Source: Amyloporia xantha (lineage: Eukaryota; Basidiomycota; Agaricomycetes; Polyporales; Adustoporiaceae). Taken from it: DNA of 64,000 nt. Made by a program: the position numbers and the translations under genes. Under the pieces are notes generated by a model. It searched no databases. It was given only the letters and a program-made list of their open reading frames with translations, and had not been told where the DNA came from. The DNA lies in the NCBI GenBank assembly GCA_036971615.1, contig JAYKKR010000008.1, positions 806,001-870,000 on the forward strand. Direction: 5' to 3'. Shown here in pieces: positions 11,426-24,200 of this stretch. The first letter of the stretch is position 1. Every line of letters begins with the position of its first letter.

Positions 11426-13183
11426 TTATGAGTATTGTTTCTGGATGAATTTCGCAATTGTCTGGAGTTGGATATTTGACGTTCCTTCGTAGATGGCGCC
11501 CTGTTCTCAAATTCTCGTTTAGCATCTCTCGCAAATGGGTGGTTGGAGCGAGGGCAGAACGCACGATCTTGGAGTCCCTCCAGTATTTCTCGATACCCGT
11601 CTCCCTAGTGAAGCCCACGCCGCCTGCCCATTCAATCGCCTCCCCACTGACACGCTGCGCAACCTCGCTAGCATAGAGCTTCGCCATGGCGGCCTCACGA
11701 GCGAACGGCTTCCCTTCTTCCTTGCGCCGGGCGGCATTGTACGTGAGAAGGCGCGCGGCTTCGATCTCCGTCGCTGCGCGCGCTTGCTGAAAGGCTAAGC
11801 CCTGGAATGTCCCGACCGGCTGCCCGAACTGCGAGCGCTGGAAAGTGTACGGGACCGCCTTGTCGAAGGCGCCTTGGGCCAGTCCGAGCATCTGGGCGGC
11901 GATGCCTATGCGGCCTGCGAAGCGGAAAATATAAGACAACGAAGACAGAACGGAATGGGGTCCGGGTGAGACGTACCTTCATTCAAGATCTCAATTGCAA
12001 TCTGGAAAACGCGTAAAGGTGTAAGTTGGTGGATAAGTAGTAGTATGTGTTCTTGCTGACCTTGTATCCTTTACCTTCACCGCCGATGATGTTCTCCGCT
12101 GGGACGCGCAGGTCATCGAGGCTGATGGCACATGTCGACGACGCGCGGATGCCCAGTTTCTGCTCCTTCTTTGCAATCTGGATGCCCATGTCTTTCGTGG
12201 CGATGAAGCACGTTATACCCTTGTAGCCTTTGCTTGGGTCGAGCTATTATGCCGTGCATGAGACATAAACCATTTGAACGCACAATGGTGGCGAGAGCAG
12301 AGCACACACGTTTGCAAAGATCAGGAAAATGTCCGCTTCGTATGAATTTGTAATCCACATCTTGCTACCGTTGATAATCCAGTGGTTGCCGTCCTTCACA
12401 GCCCGCGTTTGCAACGCGAAAGCGTCCGAGCCTGAGGCAGGCTCCGACAAGCAGAACGACCCAAGCTACCCAGGCGTTGTTCGATATAAATGCACGCTCT
12501 TTCAAACACGGAATAAACAGGGAGACATGCCTTGGACTCCGACAACAGAGGAAGCCATTGATCCTGCTGCTCCTTCGTCCCATACGTCCGAATGACAGTA
12601 TTCACGAGGGTGTTGTGTACGTCGCACATGACCGAGACGGACGGGTCGACCTTGGCCAGTTCCTCAATGGCGATAATTGCAGAAGTGAAAGACGACTCGG
12701 CGCCGCCGTGGTCGACACTCGTCTCGATGCCCATAAGCTAGGTGAGAGGATGCACGTCAAGTTCGCGAAGGAGTCCGAATATGTGAAGACTACAAACTCC
12801 TTGCTCGAAGAGTGCTTTAATGATGTCTGGGTCCATCATCTCTGCCTCATCCATATCTCTGACCTTAGGGGCGATGATATCCTGTGCGAAGCGTGCCACT
12901 GGCCTTTCCGTCAGCCTGAGGCTCGTGTGAACTAGGTGCAAGAATGTTGTGAACTTACCGGACTCTCTGAGCATTTGTTCCTCATCCGTAAATGTATCGA
13001 GAGAGTTCAGCCGAACATCTGACGACACAACAGCCGACCTGGAGAATGACCTGGCAATGAGTCGGGTTAGAACTGGCGTTGTTCTGCACAGGTGTTCACC
13101 ATGTACCTTGGTGCAACTACCGCAAATGGTCGGCACCTAGGCCGCAGGGAGGTCTGTAAAATTCGGGAGGTCGTACGCAACAT
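11426..13183 (-). CDS. Short/branched-chain acyl-CoA dehydrogenase, mitochondrial
   Basis: Nine exons (13183-13107, 13050-12959, 12898-12798, 12737-12531, 12465-12310, 12243-12061, 12001-11977, 11914-11565, 11500-11426) give 421 residues. The N-terminus ([17 protein letters not shown]) is basic and hydroxylated, a mitochondrial presequence. FAD-domain motifs are [13 protein letters not shown] and MWITNS. The catalytic base is Glu near residue 402 in [10 protein letters not shown], the position used by short-chain and short/branched-chain enzymes. The enzyme should oxidise 2-methyl-branched or short acyl-CoA, passing electrons to ETF. The intron at 12466-12530 starts with GC instead of GT, and exon 7 is only 25 nt. 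The family is firm; the exact chain-length preference is inferred. Confidence 0.93.
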
Positions 13184-13464
13184 CTGGAGGGTGCAAAATA
13201 GGTGAGAATGGCTGAGGTCACACCGAAAGTCGACCGATGAATTAAATAACAAATACAGTATCGAAGGTTGGGTCGGGCCCCTGTGAATCTGGGGTAATCA
13301 CATGCATTACACGGTGCTCAGGTGATCGGTGCCCCTCGGTGATCGCATCATTGTCGGCTCCGGCCATTACGCTTTTGGTAATTGCCACGTGCTGCGGGCC
13401 GTCTCTCGCGTTTTGCTACGCTCAGATCCCAAGCTCAAGTTTTGACGTACTGTACAACTGACCG

Positions 13465-15093
13465 ATGTCTATAGTCAAGGGCCAGGCAGAAAAGGACAAG
13501 GTGCGCATAAACATATTGTTTAAACGTGCTATTAAACATTTTCTTTGCATAGGGCAACGCCGCATTCAAAACAGGCGACTTCCCCACCGCCATTGGACAC
13601 TATTCTGCAGCCATAGTTGCCGATCCTACGAATTCTACTTATCCCCTCAACCGCGCTGCCGCATATCTAAAATTAGGCAAGTACGTGCTCAAATCAGCGC
13701 GCAAATGTGAGTTTCGAGCTCATCGTGATTGATATAGGAATGAAGATGCAGAGAGGGATTGCACGAGCGTCCTGAAGCTCGACCCAAAGAATGTCAAGGC
13801 AATGTTCAGGCGCGGACAAGCAAGAGCTGCATTGCACAAGCTGAGAGAGGCGCAGGAAGGTTCGTGCCCTCGACTGTGTTCTTTAACTGGCTATCATTGT
13901 TGAGGTGACACGGGGACCAAAGACTTCAAAAAAGCAATGGTGTTCGACCCTGCAAATGACGCAGCGAAGCAGGCACTGACAGGCGTAGAGGAGGCGCTGA
14001 AGACACAGAGCAAACCTCGTTCAGTACGTGTTTGATCTGATCTTGAGTGGTGTCCTGATATCACTTCCTGTGTCTCTATTCCTCGGCTCGTGTCTAATAT
14101 ACCTCACTTAGAGAGCTCCCGCTGATGTTCCTTCTGTCTCATCCGTGTCATCGCCTTCTGCATCTGGGGGACTAAAACCGAAGCGACGGCGCATTCCGAT
14201 TGAGATTGTCGAGCCACCAGCGACGTCATCTCCGCCTGCCGCCCGACCGAATGCGAGTGCTGCCACAGCCCGCCCTGACGACTTCATAACCCCCGTGTCT
14301 TCGCGCGCATTGCCATCCTCAGCTTCTCCATCTATACCATCAACGACTCCACCCACTCCTGTGGCAGCGTCCGCGTCGACTTCACAACAACCAAAGCCGA
14401 CTCCGAAAACATTCCAGGAGGCGAAAGAGACACGGGCTGGCTCAAGGCCTGGCGGGGGAATATTTAGATCAAATGGGAAGCATACAATCTTTGGAGAGAA
14501 GGGAGCAAAAGAAGGCTCGGATGGCGTATCCTCTCCAGCTGATGCGACTGCAGTGTCTGGACCTTCCTCCGCACCTGCACCTGCCGTGGCGAAGCCACAT
14601 GTGCAACCTAATGGCCTGACGGAAAAGGCTAAGGCTCCCGTGACTCTGTTTGCTTTTACGAGGCAATGGGACAAAATGAAGGCGGCAGAGGAGAGGTGGT
14701 CCTTGTTGAACGTAAGTTACGTCACTGTCGGGATTTAATGCACTTTCGCGTAAAGTGTTTTGGAACCTGCTGTTTTCATTATGTCGTCGTCTCTAACATC
14801 CTAGTCACTCTGCATAGGAAATCCCTCCATCTGCACTACCCGCGCTCTTTCAATCTTCCCTTGACGCATCTCTTCTAGCCTCCATTGTCCGAACATTCCG
14901 CGACATGCTCCTCATAGATCCATCACCGGCGATCCAAGAGCGCGTGAGGGCATACATGCTACAGCTGCCCAAGGTGCGACGATTTAGCACGATTGTGCTG
15001 TTCATGAGTGCAGAAGAGCGGGGAACGGTAGGGGAAGTATGGGACATGCTAGACGGCGAGCAGGAGGAAAGAAGGGCATGGGGCAATAGCTGA
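13465..15093 (+). CDS. RPAP3-like TPR protein (RPAP3/TAH1-related)
   Basis: Six exons (13465-13500, 13553-13680, 13738-13859, 13923-14023, 14112-14711, 14818-15093) give 420 residues. Residues about 10-120 form a TPR domain (GNAAFKTGDFPTAIGHYSAAI, NRAAAYLKLGKNEDAERDCT, RRGQARAALHKLREA) of the HSP90/HSP70 C-terminus-binding class. A long Ser/Pro/Ala-rich linker follows. The C-terminal part, from FAFTRQWDKMKAAEERWSLL onward, resembles the RPAP3 C-terminal (Monad-binding) domain. Such proteins act with HSP90 and the R2TP complex in assembling RNA polymerases and snoRNPs in the cytosol. Its partner genes are not adjacent. It is divergent from the acyl-CoA dehydrogenase gene, 281 bp apart. Confidence 0.87.
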
Positions 15094-15519
15094 TGGGCCC
15101 ACTGAGTATGAATAGATGTGCTGTACCGATCACAGTGTTTAGGTATTGTCGATCAGAGCCCTCAATAATTACTACTGGACTCTACTCTCCGTCACTGCAT
15201 GACTGATTGGTCGATTCTTGCTCATATATGAATATTAAAGAGATCTTCCGTCGCAGCTCTATGCGTTCTGAAATGATTAGAATCTTAAGTTCATACCAAT
15301 TCATACTGGTTCACACAGCTCTTCATATGTTTCGTGTGCGGCATTTCCCGGAAGCTTGCTGCCATTTGCCAGTCATTTCATGGGGCTCGTGCGGGGCGTG
15401 GTCGACCTCCGCGTGTTTGCGGTGGTCTCTATTACCTTCTACACCATATTCAAGTCATAATTCTCTTCTGCCCATCAGCCAGCACCGTAGACTCTAGAAA
15501 ACTGCATCTTAAATACGAT
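15094..15519. other. Intergenic region, 426 bp
   Basis: This lies between two genes in the same direction. I see no further gene or repeat. Confidence 0.5.
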
Positions 15520-17053
15520 ATGACGCTCTTAAGTCCGGCACTAACTGCGCGTCTCCCACCGATCGGGGACAATATATTAGCTACCGACGGAAGGGATACC
15601 CACCACCCAAGCCCAGTTCTCCAGAGTTCATTCTGGGCTTTCGAAGTGAGTCTTTTCCAATTTGTAATATCACCACACATCTTGATCTAAGTCGACTGAC
15701 ATCTTCCTTCAGAAAATAGATCTTGTGTCCCTGAACGATACAGGGATCCAAGCGGCTGCAAAATATGTAAGTATGTATCTCGTTGTCCGTGAACGTGAGC
15801 ATAGTTGACCTGTGTCTAGATATACAACAGACTTCGAGCAGAGTCTTACACGCCGCGAAAATGGCGCACACACCCACTTCACCTCCTCTCTGCTGATCCC
15901 TACTCTTCAGAAGACCCCTCGACGAGATTGTGTCTCGACTGGATTTTTCTCATCTCTTCCCTGAACTTCAGTTTCTGGTCAGAACGCGAAGGCCATCCAG
16001 ATCGCTATGGCGTAGAGTGGCGGACAGGATGGAACTCGAACGACAGAAAAGTGCATACAGGTTACTGGTCTTTGGTAGCTGCAATCGACCGAGGTGACTT
16101 TGCAGCCTTCTACGGGTTGCGAGTCGCGAATTAATCATCATCGGTCTAGCTCTCGAGGAGGGTATTCCTATCACAGATCCAGCATTCTACTCGTCGGAAG
16201 AAAACTGTCCTGATGAGCTTCTTGAAAATGTGTTCCGCCCAGCCGAGAGATGTAGCGAGACGATACCTTTGCTTCGAGAAAGGATCGCTATCATGCGAGA
16301 CATAGGTCGAAAACTATGCGATGTGAGTACAGATTATACGGAATAACAAGATATGTCTTATTTGACGTCCCGGTATCTAGCAATACCATGGATCCTTCAA
16401 AGGCTTTTGTGACGAGTTCACGCGGCGGCATGAGGGACGCGGGACTGCTCTACAACTAGTGCAGATGGTAGTTGATACCTTCCCTTCATTCCGCGATGAA
16501 GTATGGTACGAGGGTCGTAAAAGTGCGTATAACTCCCTTCCCCTCAGAAAGCTGATTCATGATCTTGAAATCAGTATACCTATGGAAACGGGCGCAGATC
16601 CTCGTTGCCGAGACCTGGGCCGCCTTCTATCCCGCTTCTCAGCGTTCCCCGCACCCCCTGTTCCCTAAAGGGTCTGCTATCGGTGACCTCACGATGTTCG
16701 CTGACTATCGAGTACCCCAAATCCTCCACCATTTACGGATCTTGGCCTATCCTCCCACCCTCGAAAAGGCGCTCAGGGCGCACCAGACGTTCGCCCCAGG
16801 ATGCAAAGAAGAAATCAGTATTCGAACTGCAAGCATTGTTGCCGTGGAGAAGCTCCGGGAGAGGATTACTTACCTTTGTCGGCAAGACGTGGGCCGAGGC
16901 GACACAGAGGGCACGATTGACGTAAGTAGTGTGTTGATCGATTTCTTCTTATGGGATCTGGCAAAGAACATAGAGAGCGGGGGTGACAATATCGTTGGAA
17001 TGAAAACTAATGAGATGCTACCTGCACATCGGACAAGGAGCATATGGTACTAG
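15520..17053 (+). CDS. Queuosine salvage protein (queuosine 5'-phosphate N-glycosylase, DUF2419)
   Basis: Six exons (15520-15645, 15713-15766, 15820-16093, 16150-16322, 16381-16522, 16575-17053) give 415 residues. Conserved landmarks of the family are LCLDWIFLISSLNFSFW (about residues 100-116), HTGYWSLVAAIDRALEEGIPITDP, and LTMFADYRVPQILHHL with Asp near residue 300, a catalytic-pocket residue in the family. The enzyme releases the free base queuine from recycled queuosine monophosphate, so that it can be inserted into tRNA anticodons. Fungi cannot make queuine and must take it up. An insert after VGRGDTEGTIDVSS (near residue 375) is not one I recognise. The product is cytosolic, with no signal peptide. 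Confidence 0.9.
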
Positions 17054-18056
17054 ATGAGGAAGGAGGGAGGTTTCGAATATCGCTACGAGTACTATATATT
17101 TAATCCTAGGACACCCACCGGCACCGATCACTGTGGGGACGAAATCTGGTGAAATCAACCCTTAGATATGGGTAATTTTCGCCCATCTACATGGTTATTT
17201 TAGCTAATATCGGGTTCCCCCGTGTACATGGTGAAAATAACACGAAAAATGTCCGCTTTCACCATGCAAAATCTTCATTTGCGGTGAAAACAGCCCTGAA
17301 GCGGGGTTGAATGACGAGGGTAAAAGTCACTCCAAATTAACCCGCCTGAGTTTAACCCAGTTACAGGGTGGAAGTGTGATTCAACCCGCCAACTGGGTGA
17401 CCCTAACCAGCGCCGGCGTTCACTGTGGATTCTTAACGCATACAGGCTCTGTTCGCATTCGACCTTCTTGATATGTTTCCGTTGTGATGAAAGGTGCTCA
17501 TAGATGTCTCTTAAATAGTCAGGCTATTCGTAGACGCATGCAGCATAAAGCTTCTAATACTATAGTCATAAGGCGATATGTGAGGATAAGTCTACAGGCA
17601 GATTAGTACCAAATAACTTTCGTTCACGACAAGTGTACTCCAAGGTCACCGGGGAGGTACGCTGAATTTCGAAAGGCACCCAGTAAGCTGTTCGTCTTGA
17701 CAATGTCATGGAAGCTTTGTCCAGTTCTACCGTAAGACACACTCTCGAGAGCAATCGAAAGGATTCACATCCCGCTGGAAGACACGTGTACAACAAAAAG
17801 TGCACGAGATTATTGAGCGGACAAAGTGCATTAAGCAATACACTGCGATAGCGCGGAGCAACACAGATTCGGATGGCATAGGGGTTCTCGTATTACCATG
17901 ATCATAAGTATCGAACGCAAGCGGCACCTAGAAAAAGTCAAGGCATAAATGGGGCCAACGCCGTGAAAGCAAAGTATACGTCTCCATAATCAACGCACGA
18001 AGTTGGAAGCAAGGGAAGTAAAAAGTCATAAGCACATTCACACCACCGTGAGCATT
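17054..18056. other. Gene-free stretch of 1.0 kb
   Basis: No convincing gene on either strand; the minus-strand open frames at 17.57-17.93 kb look random. The part at 17137-17419 carries repeated TCAACCC and GGTGAAAA motifs and is flanked by TCACTGTGG on both sides, so it may be a decayed small insertion. Confidence 0.45.
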
Positions 18057-20432
18057 TTATGATCCCTCTGAAGCCTTCGGTCCCTCTGAGGCCGCTGGCG
18101 CTGGCGCATCGCCGTTTGGCCTCTTGTCGAATGGTGGGCCTCCTCTCGTCAGCCCTACAGCCGCGAACCCTCTCGCCGCGAAACCGCCTCGACCGCCCCT
18201 GCCACGGCCGCCAAAACCCCGGGGAGGTCCCCCGTTCTCGGCAGTACGGGACTCCTTGTCCGTCGCCTGCTTGAGCTCAGGTATGGCGTCATTGAGTTTC
18301 TGCATGCCACGGCGCCGTCAACATCCACTCAAGATGCAGCCATATGCCACTTACCTCGCCCTGCTTTTGAAGACCGGCCTTCATGGCCTCTTCATCACCA
18401 AACTCAACGTATACCATTTTTAACGAACGGCCCATGAAGTTCGAAGGGTAGTTGACGCGAGTAATCTAGCGTTCATGGCTCAGTACGGGTCGTCCAGTTG
18501 TACAACGACACAAGGCTCACCCCAGCTTTGGCATCCCCAAAGAACTCTCGCACTTCTTGCTCGTTCGCAGGCGCCTGTGAGCGCATGAAGATAGTCCATG
18601 GATTACGAGGCGGTCTCCGGCTCGTCGGTGTTCTTGCGCCAGTACTATCTGTCACCGGGGACGTCAAGCCTTCATCTGCTGCCTTAATATCTGCATGCAG
18701 ATCAGGCGTCCCCTTGCCCGACTTCGGCTGCTGCTGTGGCGTCGGACTGCTTGCGTTCTCGGGTATAGTCGGGGTAGCAGGGTTGCTGCCGTTCTCCCTC
18801 TCCTTCGTGGCAGCGGCCCGCTCTTGTTGCTTGCGCTCCTTCTTCCTTTCACGTTTTGCGCGCTCCCGCTCTGCCTTGTCCGCTGCGCTGCCGGTGGGTG
18901 TCCCGTTCGGCTTGGTGTCCTTGGGCGTTTCGCGGCCGGAACCCGCAGAGTTCGGTGGCGGGGTGGAAGGTTTTGACCTCGACGGGTTGAGGTGTGGAGG
19001 AAGAGGCTTCTCCGCGGCAACAGGCGTGCCAGACCCCTTGGTGGAAAGTGTCGGGGTAGCCCCTGCTCCGCTACCACCACCAGCAAGAGCAGATGCTTCG
19101 GAACTTGATGTTGGTCCAACAGTGGAGGGGGTTGCTGTGCGACGATACGCATAGTTGAATCCTAGAGTAATATGATCTCAACATCTGGAGCATAATCCCA
19201 GGAGCTGAAAGCGTACCTTGACTCTTCAGCTCCGCGCTCACTCTGCCATCCTTGATGTCCAGGATGAGAGACCCGTAAGCCGCATCACACAAGTTCCAAT
19301 TCCAGCAATTTTTCCATGCGGGTTCTTCTTGAGGGAACTGTCCGTTAGGCCCAGGTTGATTCGTGGGCGGTGGTATACGCTCGAGGACGGAAAGTGCCTT
19401 ATCCAATAATACTCTCTGGTGCTCATCGATGACTGCATCCACCTGCACCTTCACGCTCTCCCAAACCTTGTCAAAGCCCTCTTTACCGATGAGTAGTTTG
19501 TGGCGCAACCCTTCGAAGTCACCCTGCACGCTAAACTCGTTGTAGGAGGTAGCATAACGGAAGTGAAGCCCCGCTGAAATGGTAAGATCCGCCTTGAGCA
19601 CGAGTCCGAGCTGGTTGATGATTCCCTCGCGCCCAGGACTCGCGTGTGTGACTAGTAGACGCGTCTCGGCTGGATCGAAGACCCGCTGGGCGGTGTCGAC
19701 AAGCTCACCGATCTGCAGCGCCGTCGTCCACATAGTTCCCTGACCACCCGCAATTGTCGCGTTCCCGTCACCGTTGTCGAACATCTTATGTGGCACGAGC
19801 GCGCCGCCCAGCCCGAGTAGACGCAGTTTCACGCCGCCGATATCGAGGCAGCGTGTCGTCGCTTCATCGATGACATGCAGGTTCTCCACATCATACTGTC
19901 CTGCGCGGAACTTCTCGAGTACCGAGACGTCTTCGCAGGCTCCCCAGACAGTATATACGGGAACCTGTAGCTTGATTTGGCCAGAAAGAAGCAAGGGGAA
20001 CTCGGATAACAGGGAAATGGTGACAGTCGAGCGAATCACGGAAGCTGGGTTTTCTGGCGCGAGAAGATGGTTGCGCTGTGCTGTGGGTATGAGCGGAGAG
20101 TACATGGTGAGGTGGCGCAGGGTCCTGTCATTGATTCTTTCCAGACTTGAAGTCTCTGCGAAGGGTCAACACCACGTCGCAACGCGCTAAGGAAGACATG
20201 ACAGCGTACCGAAGAAACCAAAGTCTCCTGTATGAATGATAGCCGATGCATTTGCATCTCGCGCGAGGTCGTTCAGAGCAGACAGCCGACCGCGAATGTC
20301 AGCAATACAAAGCAACCGTCCATGCGAAGTGTCGAATACTTTTGTTTGGGTGTTAACCTGATGAGGTGGTCGAGGGTTAGGAGAGGCAGTAGGACGAGTA
20401 GAGGTGGAGGCAGGGCGGGAGACAGACTGCAT
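18057..20432 (-). CDS. Calcineurin-like phosphoesterase (DUF2433) fused to RRM-like domain and RGG tail
   Basis: Five exons (20432-20210, 20155-19217, 19161-18521, 18465-18355, 18299-18057) give 718 residues. Residues about 35-390 form a metallophosphoesterase of the DUF2433 type with motifs LLCIADIRG, IHTGDFGFF, WGACEDVSV and LLVTHASPGREG. A disordered Lys/Glu/Ser/Pro-rich linker (about 395-560) follows. Residues about 565-640 (PWTIFMRSQAPANEQEVREFF, then VYVEFGDEEAMKAGL) look like a divergent RRM. The C-terminus has a clear Gly/Arg-rich block (GFGGRGRGGRGGFAARG) of the RNA-binding RGG type. Several metal ligands differ from the classical phosphoesterase set. A role in RNA-linked dephosphorylation is an inference. 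It is divergent from MED13, 844 bp apart. Confidence 0.85.
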
Positions 20433-21276
20433 TTTGAGGGCGACAGTGGGTCGTGCAGGCGGGATGGGACAGCTTGCGGCTCGTCGCGCCTTCGCCTGGC
20501 TCTCGCCACATCAAAATCTTTGGCCGCGTGACAAACCTAGTTTTCGGAGCTTGAATGCGCACAGCCACTTGCCCACAAATTCGAGAGAAATTGGAAACAT
20601 CCCATATAGGGATACCCTGTCGGGGCATACATCCAGCAGTTAATTCAGATAACTCACTCGGTTTGGGTCAAATTTTCAAGATGAGAGGACTTTCTCTTTG
20701 TTTGTGCATGTCAGCCAATTATTGAAGACATAATTAGGGTCTTAGGGAGGTAATTAGCCAACTCGCAGTGGCCGAGTCCCCTTAGACGATATATAGCGGC
20801 AAAGAATTTGTGTTAAAGATGTGTCACGAGTGTCACAAAGCCAGCCACCGCACATACCCCAATGGGATGTCCTGCTGAGTTCTGTCCGCTACCCACCACA
20901 AACAATTTGGATTGTGTACCGCAATATGCTGTCTAGCCCTTGGGTGCTTGTCATCCGTACCATAAATTGATTTCCAGGGAACATGACGACTGAGCGTGAG
21001 GAACGTTCCCCGACTGTCATGAGCGGGAGCAATTTGTAGTCTATTGCCACCATCTTAACACCGAGCGATTTGCAACTTCCTCTATCTTGAAGGCGGCGGA
21101 CTGAATTGGACGGTCTTCCGGATATATATTACCTGACGGCTGCGGCTTGCCTGATACTCCGGTCTCGGGCCATCTTGGGCAGTTCGGCGATTGTCAGACC
21201 GGGTTTACACTGCTCGGAATCCTGACTGTGCTTGCTTGCTGCTTGCACATCTTGACTTTCTTCTGCACGGTCCTAC
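20433..21276. other. Divergent promoter region, 844 bp
   Basis: This lies between the start codons of the phosphoesterase gene and MED13. It is likely to hold both promoters; I see no repeat or RNA gene in it. Confidence 0.55.
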
Positions 21277-24200
21277 ATGGCGACCAAGCCCCATGCACAT
21301 CCCCAGGACAACACTGGCTCCTCTGTCCTAGCCCAGTTTCCTCCTCCCATATCTCTGACATCGTCCATCCTCGCCTCGACAATTTCTCTTCCTGATCACC
21401 CCGAAATCGCCTATTCTGTGTTTACCGGTTCACCAACGAACGCAGTAGACCACCTCAACCTGATCGAACTCGCCCGGAGGAAAGTCTTGTCACAGAATAC
21501 AAACCGCACTCTAGTCGAGTCACTGCTCCCTAGCGTTCACATCACCAAGGATGTCTCAGCGCTGTATGTGTTCGCGCTCGGGTCTGCTGACCGGGCTTCC
21601 GAGGCTCATGCTGCTCTCGCGGCCTTGCAGCTGGAAGGTCTATCATGTGAGTACCCCGTTCTACTATCTTCTACTTCCCGAACGCGTTCTTGCAAATTGC
21701 AGTGAGTGGTAAGTGACCTTTCGAATGCGGGAGTATTATGCCCGTGGCGGCGTTAGGCGGATCCATGGGAACCACCGTTCAGATGTCACGAATATACACT
21801 TTGACCGATGGCAAGCCGTTGGCCGCTGTCCCTCCGCTGCGAAGTGATCGCACCTTTTATGTCAATCGACGTTCTCCTTCCGTCGTTGCTGATTGGTAGT
21901 CCTATTCATTTCATATCTATATTCCTGATTTTTATTGAAACTGATAAATATTCGTTATCCCACCTGCCCTGTTGCTAGTGATCGAATCGTCGACGTTCTC
22001 GCCGTCTGCTATCTACCCATGTTCGACTACGTGCTCTTCTCAGCTCACACCATGTCCTGAATGTCTCAAGCCCTCATCTGCTGCCCCTCCTACCGCGTCG
22101 TCTTCTGCCCATCTTCTTCCAAGGAAGCCTCTGCGACTTCCTTTCCATCACTTTCTGAGGGCGGTCGGCGAGAGACTCATCAATGACATCGCCGAGGCGT
22201 CAAGTCTCAGTCCTAATTCGAGGCAGGCGACGAGGCTGAGGGATGGATTCCTGCTCGGTCCTGCGCCTGCCTCTTCAGAATGGAGTGCCGGATGGGAGCA
22301 CCACGCCCGCGGCCGTCCACTTATTTATTGTCATCTGCAAGTTCATCTGACTGAGTCGCCATCTGCTACCCGCCTGCTCATTCACCCAGTGCTGCGACCG
22401 ACGTTCTATCTCCCTTTGGATGCATCTTTGCCGGTTCCCTCTGGAACACCTATTACTTTGCTACCGCATGGCGTCCCTGCTTATTACCTGAACACGTATG
22501 CCGGACCTGCCTCAGCGCTGACCTCACAGTTTCAAGATGCTCTCGTCGGCCTGGGGGCAGGTGACTGGAAGGGCACATCGTCGACGGGCTGGAAGCACAC
22601 TGACCCTAGTAACACTATGGGTACCAAAGCGCCTACTTATATCATCGCCTGGCTGTCTGTGCAGAACAAGCAGGGCGAAGACAAGGGAATGCCGGTCATC
22701 TGGCCGGTACGGTTGTGTCTCTCGTATCACCCGAACTCGCCGTCTCCGCACGCGCGCACACCCCTTCCTTACAATCCGGAGCTTCCGGCGCAACTCCAGG
22801 CATCCCCTCCACCACCACCGGCGGCAGTGCCCCTAGGTCTCGTAGGCGGAAAACCGGGGTTGTCCCTGTCTACCGATAACTATAGTAGCCTGGATGCCAC
22901 CCTGCAGCCGCCGCCTTCGGCGCACGTTGAACGCGAGCAGTTGTCCTCGCCGATCATCCGCCGACCGCGCAAGCTCACTTCGTCCCCCACGACGGAGTCT
23001 CTCCGTGCATTTCGAGCTCTGACGCTGACCACGAAGCCGTATGCGCGAGACATGCGGAAGGTGGCCGCTGAGGTGAGCGGGTATGTGGACTCAGTCGCGA
23101 AAGAGAGGGAGCGCGAACGCGAGCGTATGAAGCGTGAAAGGGAAGGTGCCAATACACGAGGTAGGGCCGTAAGTACCAGCGGTGGTCTCGCGCCCGCGTC
23201 TAGTTCTCCCCCGGTGCCAGAACAATCTACTCCAGAAGCAGCGAGATCGGAACAGATAGCGACTCCAGCCGCTGAGGCTGTTCCTGAACTAAGAGAGGAA
23301 TCTATGGCGGAGCAGAATACAGAGCCTCCTTTACCGTCTTCTCAAGAATCATCATCGGACTCGCTGTTTTCTCCTCCCGCTGGTGCGATTTCGCCTTCCC
23401 CTCCCGATGACAGCATGGACGTATCTATGGAACCGAAGGTGGAAGCAGAGCCAATGGACCTGAGCTCTTTGTCAGTGCCTCCGGAAGCGCCCCCTGTCGT
23501 CTCTCACCCAGATGCAATGTCCACATTCGACCCGTTCGGTGGGCTTGACAGTGCTTGGGGTCAGTCATCAAACGACTTCATGAGTATAGGCTACAGTATG
23601 GGCTTCAACATGAACATCGACTCTCTAAGAGACTCGCATTCTGGGGGGATTGACACGGGTGCCTTTGACATGGATGATGGGTTTGGCGACTTCACGGACG
23701 ACGACTTCAACTTCTTCGACGGGCCGTCGGCGCAAGCGCGTACGGCCACTGTGCCCATTCCGCCTATACACGTAGATAACGCCATTAAGGCTGGCGAAGG
23801 GTTGACGCCTGCTGCAGGGCCTGCGCCGTTGGGCTTCTCGCCTCAGCGCGTTGGCGATGCATTACATACCTCTGGACCGGGGCCACCATCATTGGCGTTA
23901 ACCCAATCTTCTCCTTGGGCCCCTCATTCTCTGGCAGAGGGATTTACGCCACATCCTGTGGACTTTCATTATTTAGGGGACGGTATACCGCCTGCACCGG
24001 ACCTGCTACCTCCATCACCCTCGAAAACACCTTCGACGCATTCCGCTCCGACGACGCCCGCTGTGCAGCTTTCCGATCATTCGGAAAACGCAGCTGTACA
24101 CAAGTCAACTTATATGAGTCTTGGCCCGAATATCTTCGATCCCATCCCATTTGCTCCCAGCCATAGAGCTACTGATGGGAAATATGCGGTGGGCAAATTT

